Positions 31,089 to 48,553 of a stretch of DNA of 64,000 nt are shown here, in pieces. The notes below the pieces were generated by a model, which worked only from the letters and a program-made list of their open reading frames with translations, ran no database searches and was not told the DNA's origin. The position numbers and the translations under genes are program-made. Source of the stretch: Perkinsus marinus ATCC 50983 (Eukaryota > Perkinsozoa > Perkinsida > Perkinsidae). The stretch is taken from the NCBI RefSeq assembly GCF_000006405.1, contig NW_003206658.1:675341-739340 (forward strand), read 5' to 3'. Numbering within the stretch: position 1 is the first letter of the stretch; each line of letters opens with the position of its first letter.

Positions 31089-33000
31089 TCATCGCTTATT
31101 ATTCCTTGTCGACGATCGGAATAGGATATCCCTCAGCCTCGAGGCATGCTTAATGCCCTGTAAACGGTCCAGAGTGAATCTATCTATCTGGCTGCCAATA
31201 CTAGCTCGACACTCCGGGACCACCGTAGCGAGGAGGAAGATGCACTGGAGGGCCTGAGAGGATGGCAGCGTGGTAGAGCAACTGCTGCCTGTCATGAGTT
31301 CATCACCTGTTCCGTTGCCGCATCTTCCTGTTCGAACTTGTGCGTTCGCAGTACTGATGTAAGCACGCTAAGGCCTCCATCGATCGCCAGGAAATCCCGA
31401 CATAACTGGGAAAATAATTCCGAAAATTTCCTGTGTGAAAATCACCCACCTTGCTATCGTTGGTCATGAGTGTCAATAGAAGCCCGCAGGCATTCTTACA
31501 GATCTGCCGATCGTCCACTGAGTATCGGGCTAAGACCTGGACCAAGCTGGGCAGGAGGGCCGAGCCTGAGGGGACAATTTCGTGGCGCAGTGACGCTGAC
31601 GATTACCTCCAGTGAGGATCGGATTGTCATGGGAATCCTCATTAAGAGATATGTTCCACATCGCGCCAAGCATTGCCCTCACTTCCTGCTGCATTTCCAC
31701 CGATAGAGGGCATCTCGTAGAGGACTTCAACAACTAATGTGGCGGAAGTGTGGTATGCACGCATGCACATCATCATCGAGTCTCCTACCTCCTCCAGTTT
31801 GTCCGGCATACATGAGAAGGCCTTGAAAATAGTAGCCTTAGTGAGCAGAGGATTTCGAGGAAGAGCCGACGAGTCCCACGAAAAAGACACCACTTCCATC
31901 GTCTGAACAGAGGTCCCTGGTTCGATCCCTGCATCCGACATCATCCCCTACCTTGGCGAACGCTGATGCAACCATAGCGTCACTCGAAGCCGCTACTTCC
32001 TCTAAAGTCGTCCTGGCAGCCTCCGCCTCCTCCCTACTACTACATGACGGCACCGCGTAACGACAGTGGCTCGAGAGGTACTCCAATCGGGCTACCAGAC
32101 CTGAGAAGGAGGAGGAGGCTAATCTAGACTAGACCCGAGGATAGATGAATCCTCACCTGTACTGCTATTGATTTCTGATAGTCTACTATCGTCCAGATCT
32201 AATCGTGAGGTGGCCGCCTCAGCTGGGGAATGCATTATAGTATTCTCATCATCATCATCACTGCCATACTCCTCCATAAGTCTATGGAAGGAGCGTGCAG
32301 GGGTATAACCCTGGCAACCATAGGCTTTACTACGGGATGACCTGTTGCTGCACAATCCAACAATACCATAATGAGGACTGACCCCTACTTGACCACCCGA
32401 CTAGTCGAGGTCCTCTGAGTGCGGCTGATGGAGGAGGCAGGGGAGGAAGAGTCCAACTGCTGCTGCTGCTGTCGGTATTGTCGTCCATTACGGCCTCCTG
32501 GCATGAGGGTGCGAGAGCGTTGAGAGTAGACCGAGCCTGTCGACTCCAACCGAGAAGACTGGTACTGAGAGAAGACCCCACTAGGCTCATCTACCACCAC
32601 ACCTCCCTACCATCGCCTCCTCCTCCTTCGTCTTGGCTTTGATCAGGTTCTGCACGAATAAGAGGATATCCTCCCTATCTCGAGTACGGACGAAATCTGG
32701 CAAATCCTTGAGGATCCCCTCCACATCCTCCTCCCCATCAGCAGGGGCGGCCTTCGAGACCTCCTCCTCCGCTGTCTACATACAACAGGTGTCTCCCCAA
32801 TACCTCCTCTACCTTACCTTCTTGACCAACTCCTCCAGCTGCCTTTGCTGATCCTTTACCCTCCCCCTCAACTCCGCATTAGCCTCCTTCTGTGTTTCCA
32901 ACACTGTAGTCACCTCCTCCAGCTTAGCCTCCAACCGAGCAATGGTCTCTGAGCTTTCCTTAGATAACTTCTCGAAGGCTTGGCTCCCCTCGGACCTGTC
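31089..33000 (-). CDS. Coiled-coil plus armadillo-like repeat protein
   Basis: From 33000 downward: a coiled coil (KLSKESSETIARLEAKLEEV, then AELRGRVKDQQRQLEELVKK), DLPDFVRTRDREDILLFVQN, a Ser/Gln-rich linker with an acidic DDDDEN, then helical repeats LLKSSTRCPLSVEMQQEVRA, MLGAMWNISLNEDSHDN, SLVQVLARYSVDDRQICKNA, CGLLLTLMTNDSK and LQCIFLLATVVPECRA. The latter look armadillo/HEAT-like. Introns include 31837-31951 (tRNA-like), 31734-31788 (family E), 31566-31606 (family A) and 31254-31306 (tRNA-like). It may be the 3' part of the Sec16-like unit upstream, as no clear gene boundary is seen near 33000. Partner and function unknown. Confidence 0.55.
31254..31306 (-). repeat. Family B tRNA-like intron (antisense, A-box part)
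   Basis: A 53-nt intron. The plus strand carries GCGTGGTAGAGCAACTGC, a D-arm-like block. It joins EDAATEQ to ALQCIFLLATVV. Confidence 0.6.
31566..31606 (-). repeat. Family A intron (antisense core), 41 nt
   Basis: GTAATCGTCAGCGTCACTGC at the start, with the core on the plus strand at 31576-31595. Removal gives ILTG-GSALLPSLVQVLA. The core makes up half the intron. Confidence 0.82.
31734..31788 (-). repeat. Family E intron
   Basis: A 55-nt intron with the palindromic TGCATGCGTGCA next to ATACCACACTTCCGCC. It joins PDKLEE to LLKSSTRC. Confidence 0.75.
31837..31951 (-). repeat. Family B tRNA-like intron (antisense)
   Basis: A 115-nt intron GTAGGGGA...CACTAAG. The plus strand reads GGTCCCTGGTTCGATCCCTG, a T-arm-like block. 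It joins ASAFAK to ATIFKAFSCMPDK. Confidence 0.7.
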
Positions 33001-33074
33001 AGGAAGGCTCTACTGAAGCCCCCAAGGTGAAGGAGGAGGCCTACATGCGTTCCTCTAAGGATTGTATCCTCCTG

Positions 33075-40452
<7,378 letters not shown>

Positions 40453-40644
40453 AATAATATCAACAAACTAGGGTGATCAATGAAGGCGCTTCCGTCACGA
40501 ATTTAATTGACATAAAACTGACCATCGTGGGATTCGAACCGGGGACCTCTCAATGTCTCTATTGATTCTGTGCTAGTTGCGTCTCAGGGCGATCTCAGTA
40601 GTGTATCACTTCAGCATCAGTAGGCTTTTTTAACTCTCATAATA
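40453..40644. other. Divergent intergenic region with a tRNA-like block
   Basis: Lies between the Sec16-like start and the GalNAc-transferase start, 192 bp. Contains GTGGGATTCGAACCGGGGAC at about 40528, an antisense tRNA T-arm-like block followed by D-arm-like sequence. It may lie in a 5' UTR intron or serve as part of a shared promoter. Confidence 0.4.
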
Positions 40645-42964
40645 ATGCCACCAACTACTAGAAGGAACCGACACAGAGCCTCTGAAGGTCAACGTCGGGT
40701 GAACTCCTCCTCTACTGAGGACTCTAGGCAGTTCATAAGCTCCTCTAAAGAGCTCATAATACGACTCTTGATACCTACGGTGCCGATGCTGTTGGTATGG
40801 ATATGGAAGATGTGGTTGAGGGAGTGGTGGCTATCTACAACCTTGGGGAACAACAAGGGGTTACCTCTCGAGGACAGGATGAGGCTCTCCTCTGTTGAGC
40901 TATCGGATGAATCTAAGGTCGATGGTGTCGTTACAGGAGGCTTGGCGTTACTATTAGCGGCAGTGTCGCCTTATATTATGCTGGCTATGCATTGGAATAA
41001 AACTGCTGATGATAAACTTAGGAAACCGTTCAGTAAGTTAGGCCACATGCGGACCTATTTTGTATCTTGTCCGCTCAACCTTAAGATTCCTCCTCTCAGT
41101 CCCCTATCCCTTCCTTCTAGCCGGCCTCATCGGTCTACAGTCCTCCATATTGTTGTCGAGCTCCACTGACGAGTTGGTCCATCGGCTGCTCATCTCCTCG
41201 GAGCCCCCAAGGGCCTTCGAACCTCTTTGGACCCCACCAGGAGCTCCGGAGTCCCTGCATTGGCCAACACACATACAAACGATGAGTGTTGTACTGGTCG
41301 GGAGGAATGAACATAAATACCTCTATCGTAACAGGTTACCTCTTCTACAGCTATGTAAGATTCAGTACAGGTACGGTGGACTCAATCATTAGGAATACCC
41401 CGAGTCGTCGATTAAAGGAGATCATCCTTGTTGATGATGGATCGATCCCCCCTATGGAACCTCTACTGGCCGACTATCGTGATAAGGTACTATCGATTGT
41501 CCTAGGGCAACGACGCCAAGTGGTACTGCCAGTCTCTGTGGTGGTGGATGCTGCTATAGGGTGTATATATATAGTCTGGGTGGATTTCGATCTGGTGTGG
41601 TATGCTTGTAGACCTACTTCGAATCTTGCTTAGGTGAGGCTTATTCGCCATGAGCAATCCCAAGGGCTCATCAGAGCTAGAATGGCCGGTGCCAATGCGG
41701 CTGTTGGTGATATGGTAATGTGGGGATGGCCGAGTGTTCTTCCGTGGATCCATCTGGTCTTTTCTATGCGGAAGTTTTCACCGCGCCACGAAATTCCTCT
41801 CAGGTGATGTTTTTGGATTGTCACGTGAAACCAGAGCCCGGGTGGGAGAGAGCGATGTTCAAGAATACGAATGAGAACTACAAGCGGCTGGTGGTGCCTC
41901 TCATACCCAAGCTGGATGGTGACACTTGGGAGGTGACTGGGGCCAATTAAGACGTTTATGTAACATGCGTTATATACTCCGAATTCGGACTTCTGAGGGA
42001 ACGTTTTGAGGAGGTATATAGATCTTTTGCGGGCGTGTTGTTAAGGGAATTGAATGCTGTACCGCTCGGAAGAGCGAGTGAGATTATGTGTAGTTGTGGG
42101 GTGGAGGATTCGAAATTATAGTGGTGTAGGTCCTCGGTGATGAACCCGGTGTGAAGATGATGTTCGACTGGGGTCTGCAGTTCGATTGGTTCGAGGACGG
42201 CAATGATGAGGTGAGTATAAATATCGATCCCAGGATTCGAACCTGGGTCGATAGGATGGCAGTTGAGTGACAGACCTCGTTGAGCTGTTTAGGTTCCTGT
42301 TATGAGTGGTGGCCTTTATGCCATCACTAAGAAGTGGTGGCATGAATCTGGAGAATATGATTATAACATGCTCCTCTACGGCGCTGAGAACATCGAGCAG
42401 TCGGTAAGAAAATGGATCACAGCGGAGCGAAGCAGATTTTGTTTTCTGCCAGGTTCGTGTTTGGATGTGTGGTGGCGAAATAGTCGTTGCCCGGAATAGC
42501 CGAGTGGCGCATCTTTTCCGACCGAAGTTCCCCTATAAAGTTAACGACACCACAGTGTATGTGAACAAGATTCGTAATAATAGGAATTTCGTGGCGCGTG
42601 ACGGATCGTTGATTGTCGGCAGGTACTGTGGAGGTATGGTTCGATGAGTGGAAAGACAGGTAAGCTGTGATTTTCGAACACGTATGAATTTGACAAATTA
42701 TGGTAATATAAGATACTACCAAACTGATGAGCATGCGTACAAGGTTTTGGGCGGCATGGGAGATGTGACCAAGAGGAAGGCCCTGCGACAGGAGCTCAAC
42801 TGCAAGTCCTTCAACTGGTTCCTCGATCGCTTCCAGGACGTGTTTAAGTCTAGGAACTTACTACCAATGGGTAATCGAAAGGTCTCGGGTTCGAACCCCA
42901 CAGTGGATGTTTTTTGTTAGATTATAATACTTCCCGGAGTTTGGAGGCGTACGCTTATGAGTGA
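40645..42964 (+). CDS. Polypeptide N-acetylgalactosaminyltransferase (GT27), no lectin domain
   Basis: Type II membrane protein: a short basic N-terminus, then a membrane span (LLIPTVPMLLVWIWKMWL). Catalytic blocks after splicing: SVVLVGRNEHKYLYRN, LKEIILVDDGS, VRLIRHEQSQGLIRARMAGA, MVMFLDCHVKPEPGW (DxH metal site as DCH), MSGGLYAITKKWW, YGAENIEQSVRVWMCGGEI, RVAHLFRPKFPYKV and DVTKRKALRQELNCKSFNWF. Starts mucin-type O-glycosylation on Ser/Thr in the Golgi. It ends about 40 residues after the last block (EAYAYE-stop), so the usual C-terminal ricin lectin domain is absent. Introns: 41033-41120 (C), one near 41341, one near 41501-41636 (C), 41715-41803 (B+A), one between about 41940 and 42140, 42211-42292 (B), 42404-42452 (F), 42574-42622 (A), 42660-42713 and 42871-42920 (B). 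Confidence 0.88.
41033..41120 (+). repeat. Family C intron in GALNT
   Basis: An 88-nt intron GTAAGTTAGG...CCTTCTAG with GACCTATTTTGTATCTTGTC and CTCAACCTTAAGATTCC. Confidence 0.75.
41715..41803 (+). repeat. Composite intron: tRNA-like A box plus family A (antisense) in GALNT
   Basis: An 89-nt intron GTAATGTG...CCTCTCAG with GGATGGCCGAGTGTT (A-box-like), then the family A core in reverse complement at 41779-41795, 8 nt before the acceptor. Removal restores GDM-VMFLDCHVK. Confidence 0.78.
42211..42292 (+). repeat. Family B tRNA-like intron in GALNT (antisense)
   Basis: An 82-nt intron with CCCAGGATTCGAACCTGGG, a self-complementary T-arm-like hairpin, between DGNDE and VPVMSGGLYAI. Confidence 0.8.
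42404..42452 (+). repeat. Family F intron in GALNT (sense)
   Basis: A 49-nt intron GTAAGAAA...TCTGCCAG with CAGCGGAGCGAAGCAG. It joins ENIEQS to VRVWMCGG. Confidence 0.82.
42574..42622 (+). repeat. Family A intron in GALNT (sense)
   Basis: A 49-nt intron GTAATAATAGG, then the exact 20-nt core (42585-42604), then ATCGTTGATTGTCGGCAG. It joins YVNKI-R to TVEVWFDEW. Confidence 0.88.
42871..42920 (+). repeat. Family B tRNA-like intron in GALNT (sense)
   Basis: A 50-nt intron GTAATCGA...TTTGTTAG containing CTCGGGTTCGAACCCCACAG, a consensus T-arm. Confidence 0.75.
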
Positions 42965-43612
42965 TGGATTTCGTGGGCTCGAAAGTGTCGGAGCTAGCAG
43001 TTTCTCATATTGAGAATTTGTTCAGTTTATTAATACGATGTGGCGGGATTGATCCAGGGACCTATTCCGAGGAAAATCGCGCAGCTACCACTTGAGTAAT
43101 TTCACTTATGGATAGTCGCGGCTACAGTCGGATAGAGGAGGGACGATCCCGTGAAGAAGACAGACAGAGGTTGATGGACTCTACAGAGATGTATGTTAAC
43201 ACCCTTCCAGCACTTGTATGCGTGAGATGCTCTTCAGGCTGCGGGATAGTTCCAACCAATTACGCGATGCCAAGAGGACGGCTCTCGAGACGGAGGACAT
43301 CGCTGTGGGGGTTATGTCCGATTTACGGTAGTACCTCGTATCAGTAACTTTGCCTTATGTTGATTCCTGTGTCGGGTCTCTTTGATAATCATTGAAGCCA
43401 GCCTCCGATCTGAGCTTGTCAGGTCCCAACGTGAGGTCATCTCCCGTACCGGTAACAGCCTGAATGAGATAGACTCCAACTTGAGCACTGCTCGTCGAAC
43501 CATCAGTAGCATGGCTCGTCGGGCCATGGCTAACCGTATGGTCCTCACGGCCATTGCTATCGCCATTGGCCTTGCTGTTTTGTACATCTTGTATCGAAAG
43601 GTCGCTGGTTGA
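42964..43612 (+). CDS. VTI1: Vti1-like Qb-SNARE
   Basis: The clear part is the SNARE motif and tail: RLRDSSNQLRDAKRTALETE, DIAVGVMSDLRSQREVISRT, then a C-terminal membrane anchor (VLTAIAIAIGLAVLYILY). DLRSQRE is diagnostic of Vti1. The splice at about 43332-43421 joins SDLR to SQREV. Qb-SNAREs of this type act in Golgi-endosome fusion. The start is uncertain. ATG 42964 (MDFVGSKVSELAVSHIENLF) overlaps the TGA of the GalNAc-transferase (TGATG), with a tRNA-like intron at about 43028-43105; a later start at 43108 (MDSRGYSRIEEG) is also possible. Either way the usual N-terminal three-helix domain is short or absent. Confidence 0.75.
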
Positions 43613-44516
43613 AAGCAGTCAACCTCTCATATCAACAGTTGGTGTAATATTATCCGCCATACAGTACCATTTTTACACCCGTCCTGTTGCTGTGTTCAGT
43701 TGTGCGGAAAAGACCAATCAGGGGTATCGAATTTTCAAGTATCGTCTATACTTGAGTTCTATTGTCAAGTTGACGGACTTCTGAAAGTGTCAACAGTAGT
43801 GGTATTGAGTTGTGGAACCCTAGGCCTGTGGGGAGAGGGGAGTTTCCTCCTCAACAGATGATACTATACTATTGCCGTTAGAGGCGGCTGGCGAGGTCCA
43901 CGCCATGATACTTCATACCATTGCGGTTGATGCCTCGTCCTCGAGTTGGAGGATATTTGATATACGTTGATGAGTTATCAGAAATGGGCCTAACGTGGCG
44001 ATCCGAACGAGCCTCCTTCGTCTCACAATCCCTACTGTTACGGAACATACCCTTCACTGTTATCATCATCACAGATACTATGGTTCATAAAGAGACCTTA
44101 GGACGTCATTAGTGTCTTAGGTGATTAGTAGTAACAACTACTGCCGGTAGGGTAACCCTTGCATCATAGGATCGGGTGGTATGACTATTTCAACGCATAG
44201 CTGGTGATAATACTGAAATCATTGATAGCATCACAACATACCCGGTGCCCCCTTCCTAAGCTGCCGCCTTAGGCTGTTCAATGGGGCTGCCGACTTCTAC
44301 CATGTCGGGGGAGTTCTCAGAATATATTATCTAAAGACCACCATCGTGAAGTAGGGTCCCATCAAGAGCACATGGACTAGAACAGTGGCAATACCCTTAC
44401 TGTTGGGGTGGACTGTCGTGATCGTGGTGTACGACGTCGCCTTTTCCCTTCCCCCCTAGGCCCATTGAGGATCTTCCAAGCGTTCATATAAAGGTCCTAC
44501 CAACACCTGGGCCCCC
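43613..44516. other. Stretch without a supported gene
   Basis: An open plus-strand piece near 43858-43970 (AAGEVHAMILHTIAVDASSS) might be an exon, but no chain of exons was found. No repeat family copies seen. Confidence 0.35.
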
Positions 44517-46913
44517 TCACCCCTCATCACCCCTTACCGTGATGAAGTCGGCGAAGTGATTGCTTTGCTCCAGACCATACTCCAGTAGAGAGCCTCTTCC
44601 TCCTCTTCCTCCTCCTACTCCACAACAAGAGGAGGAGTTTTGTGTGGTGTGACCAGGCGATGACGGTGTTGTTGTTGACCCCTCAGGGGATGGTGGGGCC
44701 TCTGGTTCCTCTTCCTCCACCTCGAGCTCTCGCTGCCTTTCCATTAACGCTTCTCGTATCTATACAGGCCTCCTTGGGAATCTACTAACCGGACGTTTAA
44801 AGAAGTGGGTGAAAAACTCCGGATCAGTTCGCCCCCTCCCCACCTTAACATGGGTGTTGTCTTCTTCCTCATCACTGCTCATATCGATCGGCTGCCTTGT
44901 CCGGCCTCCAGAGCTTCGTCTCCGACCCGTCTCCAAATCGCCATCATGTAGAATACCAAGTTCTGAGGATCCCTTCAAACTGCTCCTCCCCCTTCCTCCT
45001 CCTCCTCCTTACCTCCCCTCAGCACCTCCTTAGCCTCCTTATTGACCTCGAACGCCAAGCCCTGACCTATGCCTCGAGGACGGGTCGGTAGCAACCAAGT
45101 GATCATGTTGTGGCCTATCGAAGGGGAGCTGCCCTCTCCTGTAGGGAGGACTCTCACCCATCACAGCCTGCCAGTTTCGTATGAGGCCGACGTCATAAGG
45201 GGACCTCTGCGGCATTCGGGCGACTATGTTTTTCGATAACTCTCCTGCCTCCCCTCCTCCACCGTCCCGGCGCTTCTCACAGTACCTGTAGTTTATGCAA
45301 CTTTACCATGTATAATTATTTTCCACCAAACTCACTCGACTGTGGTGACGTTAGTTGATATCAGCCATGCATGGAAAGCGAAGAATGGCGTGACGATGAC
45401 AGAGAGGAGTCCAGAGATGCTGAAGCCCTCCAGCAGGAAGAGTAGTTGACCTACTCAATAGAGGCATCAATAGCATACAGGAGGAGGGAGGGGGCGTCGC
45501 ACCCGGGTTGGCGGCGAAACCCCCCGCGACGTGAGCCAGGGCGTGCAGGATTTGGCAGGTGACCGTGTTGCAGGCTATGACGACGTAGAGGAGGAAGAGG
45601 AAGAAGTATCTGAGGTGTGGTATGGGAGGCCGGCTGAGGAGGGGGGGGGTGATGGAGATGACTTATGGTTGTAGAATCCGACACTGTTGGCGAGCCAGGG
45701 GCAGTAGTGGTCCATTCGGAGGACATTGCGGCCCATAGGGGAACAGAAATGCGCTCGGTCGGGTTTGAACTTGTGCTCTTTATTGCAATACCTGCGAGGA
45801 GTTATCCACGAGTTGACAAAGGAGTGGTACGATAAGCAGGACCCCTACCTTATGCTTCCATCCTTGCCCTTCCTCTCGTAGAGGTGTGGAGGAGGAGGCC
45901 CTTGAGGAGAGGGGGAGGACCATAAGCCCCCTGTATCGGGTATCTTGCCGGGATCGGTGACCACCGCCTAAGGGGAGATTATGCAACCAGTAGGGTGGTC
46001 ACTTACCTTGTAGTAGGACACCATAGCAAGTAGAGAACAGAGATGGAAGGTGATGGAGGAGAAGCTCGAGAGGGATATACCCAGTAGAGGCATCACACAG
46101 AATACGTATCTGATAGGGTATCTTATAGGTTGAGTTGGTAAGATACGGATTAGGTCGGTTTTTGAACAGGATTCTTATCATATGATGCACCTAGCCATAG
46201 CGATCTAGATAGCCACTATCGTATTCAGTGGGATGCTCCCTCCGAATGGCAGTCGAAATGGAAGTAGGTCGACCCCGGGGGGCCTCTACCATGAGCCTAC
46301 TCCAGTAGGAGTGCCAATGAGTTCAAGTAGTATGCATGAAGTGTCGGAGTTACGGTATGGGCTTACACGATATAGAGAAGCATGATGATGTTGCAGACGA
46401 ACATAAGGGGGAGGACCATGGCTAAGGGGCGGCCTTTGAAGGTGTTGAGGATCTGAGATGTGGCCGAGGAGTGGTATGGGAAGTGGGGGAGGAAGCTCAC
46501 CTCTGGAGTGGGGAATATCCATTTAAAGGGCCATGCTATGGCCTTGACTAGTTCCACCATGAGTATACCAAGATGCCTGAAGAAGTATCTTTAGGTTGAC
46601 CATGTAAGATACAGAATAGGTCAGGATGAGTAACACGCCATATAAGCCTACTCCAGAGCAGTATCAAGAGCATCCCCCGTAGCTGACAAACAGGTTAGTA
46701 GAATTCCATAAGTCGCCTTTAGGAACCTGGCAGCAACCTCGAGGCCCCCCTCCCTACCCAGGCGACCAACACGAACCTCTTTATCCTCCTTAGAGTGCGA
46801 TAAGCCAACCCCTGTTGGTGTTCACTCGATCGTCTTCGCCCACTGCTACTACTAGTACCAGTGGAGGGTCCCCCGTCGGTACTACTAGGTGGAGCCCCTC
46901 GGTATAAAGGCAT
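44517..46913 (-). CDS. DHHC-type palmitoyltransferase (DHYC variant)
   Basis: The catalytic domain after splicing reads YCNKEHKFKPDRAHFC, then GRNVLRMDHYCPWLANSVGF. The His-to-Tyr change gives DHYC, as in yeast Akr1 and other active members. Just upstream LLAMVSYYKAVVTDPGKIPD is the usual pre-domain TM and TDPG; downstream LRYFFLFLLYVVIACN is the next TM. An upstream exon gives a span (RPLAMVLPLMFVCNIIMLLY). Integral Golgi/plasma-membrane enzyme that acylates Cys. The N-terminus from 46913 is Ser/Arg-rich; the C-terminus (to 44517) is Glu/Pro-rich. Introns include a family C copy ending at 46577, one near 45780-45838 and a possible 28-nt one near 45646-45673. Confidence 0.8.
46577..46700 (-). 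repeat. Family C intron in the DHHC gene (5' end approximate)
   Basis: The plus strand reads AGTATCTTTAGGTTGACCAT then GTAAGATACAGAATAGGTC. On the minus strand it ends GATACTTCTTCAG before ASWYTHGGTSQG or an alternate frame. Confidence 0.65.
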
Positions 46914-47364
46914 CTACTCTTTTGAATGACGGTGACTTATGACTACTAACACAATAGTATCTTAGATTCCTGATGGTTGGATACAGAATAGGCCCATCAT
47001 GAGCATGGTAACTTCATAGTAACGTAAGATACGCAGCAACGATAATACTATACTGAAGTGCCTCAACCTCCTTATAGACCTCGAGCGGCTACTTCACAGC
47101 TCACTCACTTCACTCCGGGGGGGGGTATCTGTATGATATCAGCGAGATAGTCTCCATACTCCTAGCATAGGATTAGTCTTAGCCCCTTGTAGAGGACCTC
47201 GAAGGACGAGTATAGTGGGAGGGTCATAGATCATCCTATCTAGGGTCTAGACAGCTACTCAAGAGCAATAGGAGGATGGGAAGCTACTGTATTCCTGTCA
47301 CTATACACAAGGCTTGATACGGTGGCGACATGAAATGATTCGACGCGATTTGACGTTAATTGTA
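46914..47364. other. Intergenic with a degenerate family C copy
   Basis: TATCTTAGATTCC, then GGATACAGAATAGGCC at about 46960-46998. A short G run at about 47117. No gene seen. Confidence 0.4.
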
Positions 47365-48269
47365 TCAGAATTCCTCCTCTGGCTCATCATGAACCTCATC
47401 TCTGCCCTTAACAGCAGCTCTAACTTCCCCCTGTATCTCCCTCAGGAGATCCTCCTGGTTACCAGCTAGTAGTATCTACGACCATCAACCTATACCAGTG
47501 TTGAAATACATCTTCGACCTTCCTCAGCTCAGCTCGGAAGTTCACATACGAATTCGGGTAGAAATCATTATAGTGGTTTCCAATGAGAATTTCCCAATTT
47601 TTTTCAGAATTACCACGTCGTCAGCAACCAATGCAGTTGACCATGTGCAGAATATGCCAGCCTGGCCTGCGCTCATTTGGCCGATATCCGAACCCACCTT
47701 CTCAGCATTCTCCAACTCCCCCCTAGCCTTGAGAATCTGAACGGATTCTTCGCTGTGCGCATCTTCGAGATCGTCGGCCTGTGGGTGATGGGAAGACTCA
47801 TGTGAATGGAAATGTGGCGGAGTTACGGTATGGGAGGGAAAGCTGCCGTCGTTGAGCATAGAGAAAAGAGCCTTGTATGCCGCCACGAACTGCTCATGGA
47901 CCTACTCGACGAGGTATCTTAGGTTCAAGCGTGTAAGATACAAAACAGGTTACCACTGGACCCATATCCTGTGTTTCCTTGATAACATCATCCATATGTT
48001 TCAAATCTGCCGCAAGGACCTCCTCCTCCCCTCCGCGTTGAAGCCTCTCCCTCCTCTTCATCCTGAGTCGGTCTTCCTCATCACGATAGTACCTCCAAAG
48101 GCGAGCGTATCTTCGAGTATCTTAATCGATTTAAGAAGTCCTACTTAGCATCTTTTATTATCCTTTTAAGAGCATTACAAGCAACATACAGCTTCTTAGC
48201 TCTCGAGTCCTTCGGAGGCCCACAAGGAGGCTTCCTACTACCTTCTGGAGTACTCTGTTCTGTTGTCAT
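47365..48269 (-). CDS. Acidic/coiled-coil protein of unknown function
   Basis: ATG 48269 begins MTTEQSTPEGSRKPPCG. Exons continue with YYRDEEDRLRMKRRERLQRG, AADLKHMDDVIKETQDMG, FVAAYKALFSMLNDGSF and a His/Asp-rich part. The C-terminal exons read NSYVNFRAELRKVEDVFQHW and LLREIQGEVRAAVKGRDEV, ending EPEEEF-stop at 47365. A family C copy at 47911-47952 lies in the intron before VAAYKALF. A family G-like stretch lies at about 47575-47655. No family recognised. Confidence 0.5.
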
Positions 48270-48553
48270 CAAGGCTGATCCTAGTGATCGAGATGATGCT
48301 CAATTTAAATCGATCACAATGGCGCGCGCGGTTTCTTCTGCGGCAGCGATCCCTCATACTCGACCGTCACGCACATAGTGGTTAAGAGGCAGGTGTGTAG
48401 CCTCTCTGGAGAGGGAAAGGGCCTTGGAAGGGCATTGATGGTAGGGATCAGAAGTAGTAGAGAAATCTCAGCGGAGCGAAGCAGTTATTGTTGGTGGGTA
48501 GAAGAGGGAATACACTAGGGTAGTATATAGGGTTTATTATTACATCGATTAAA

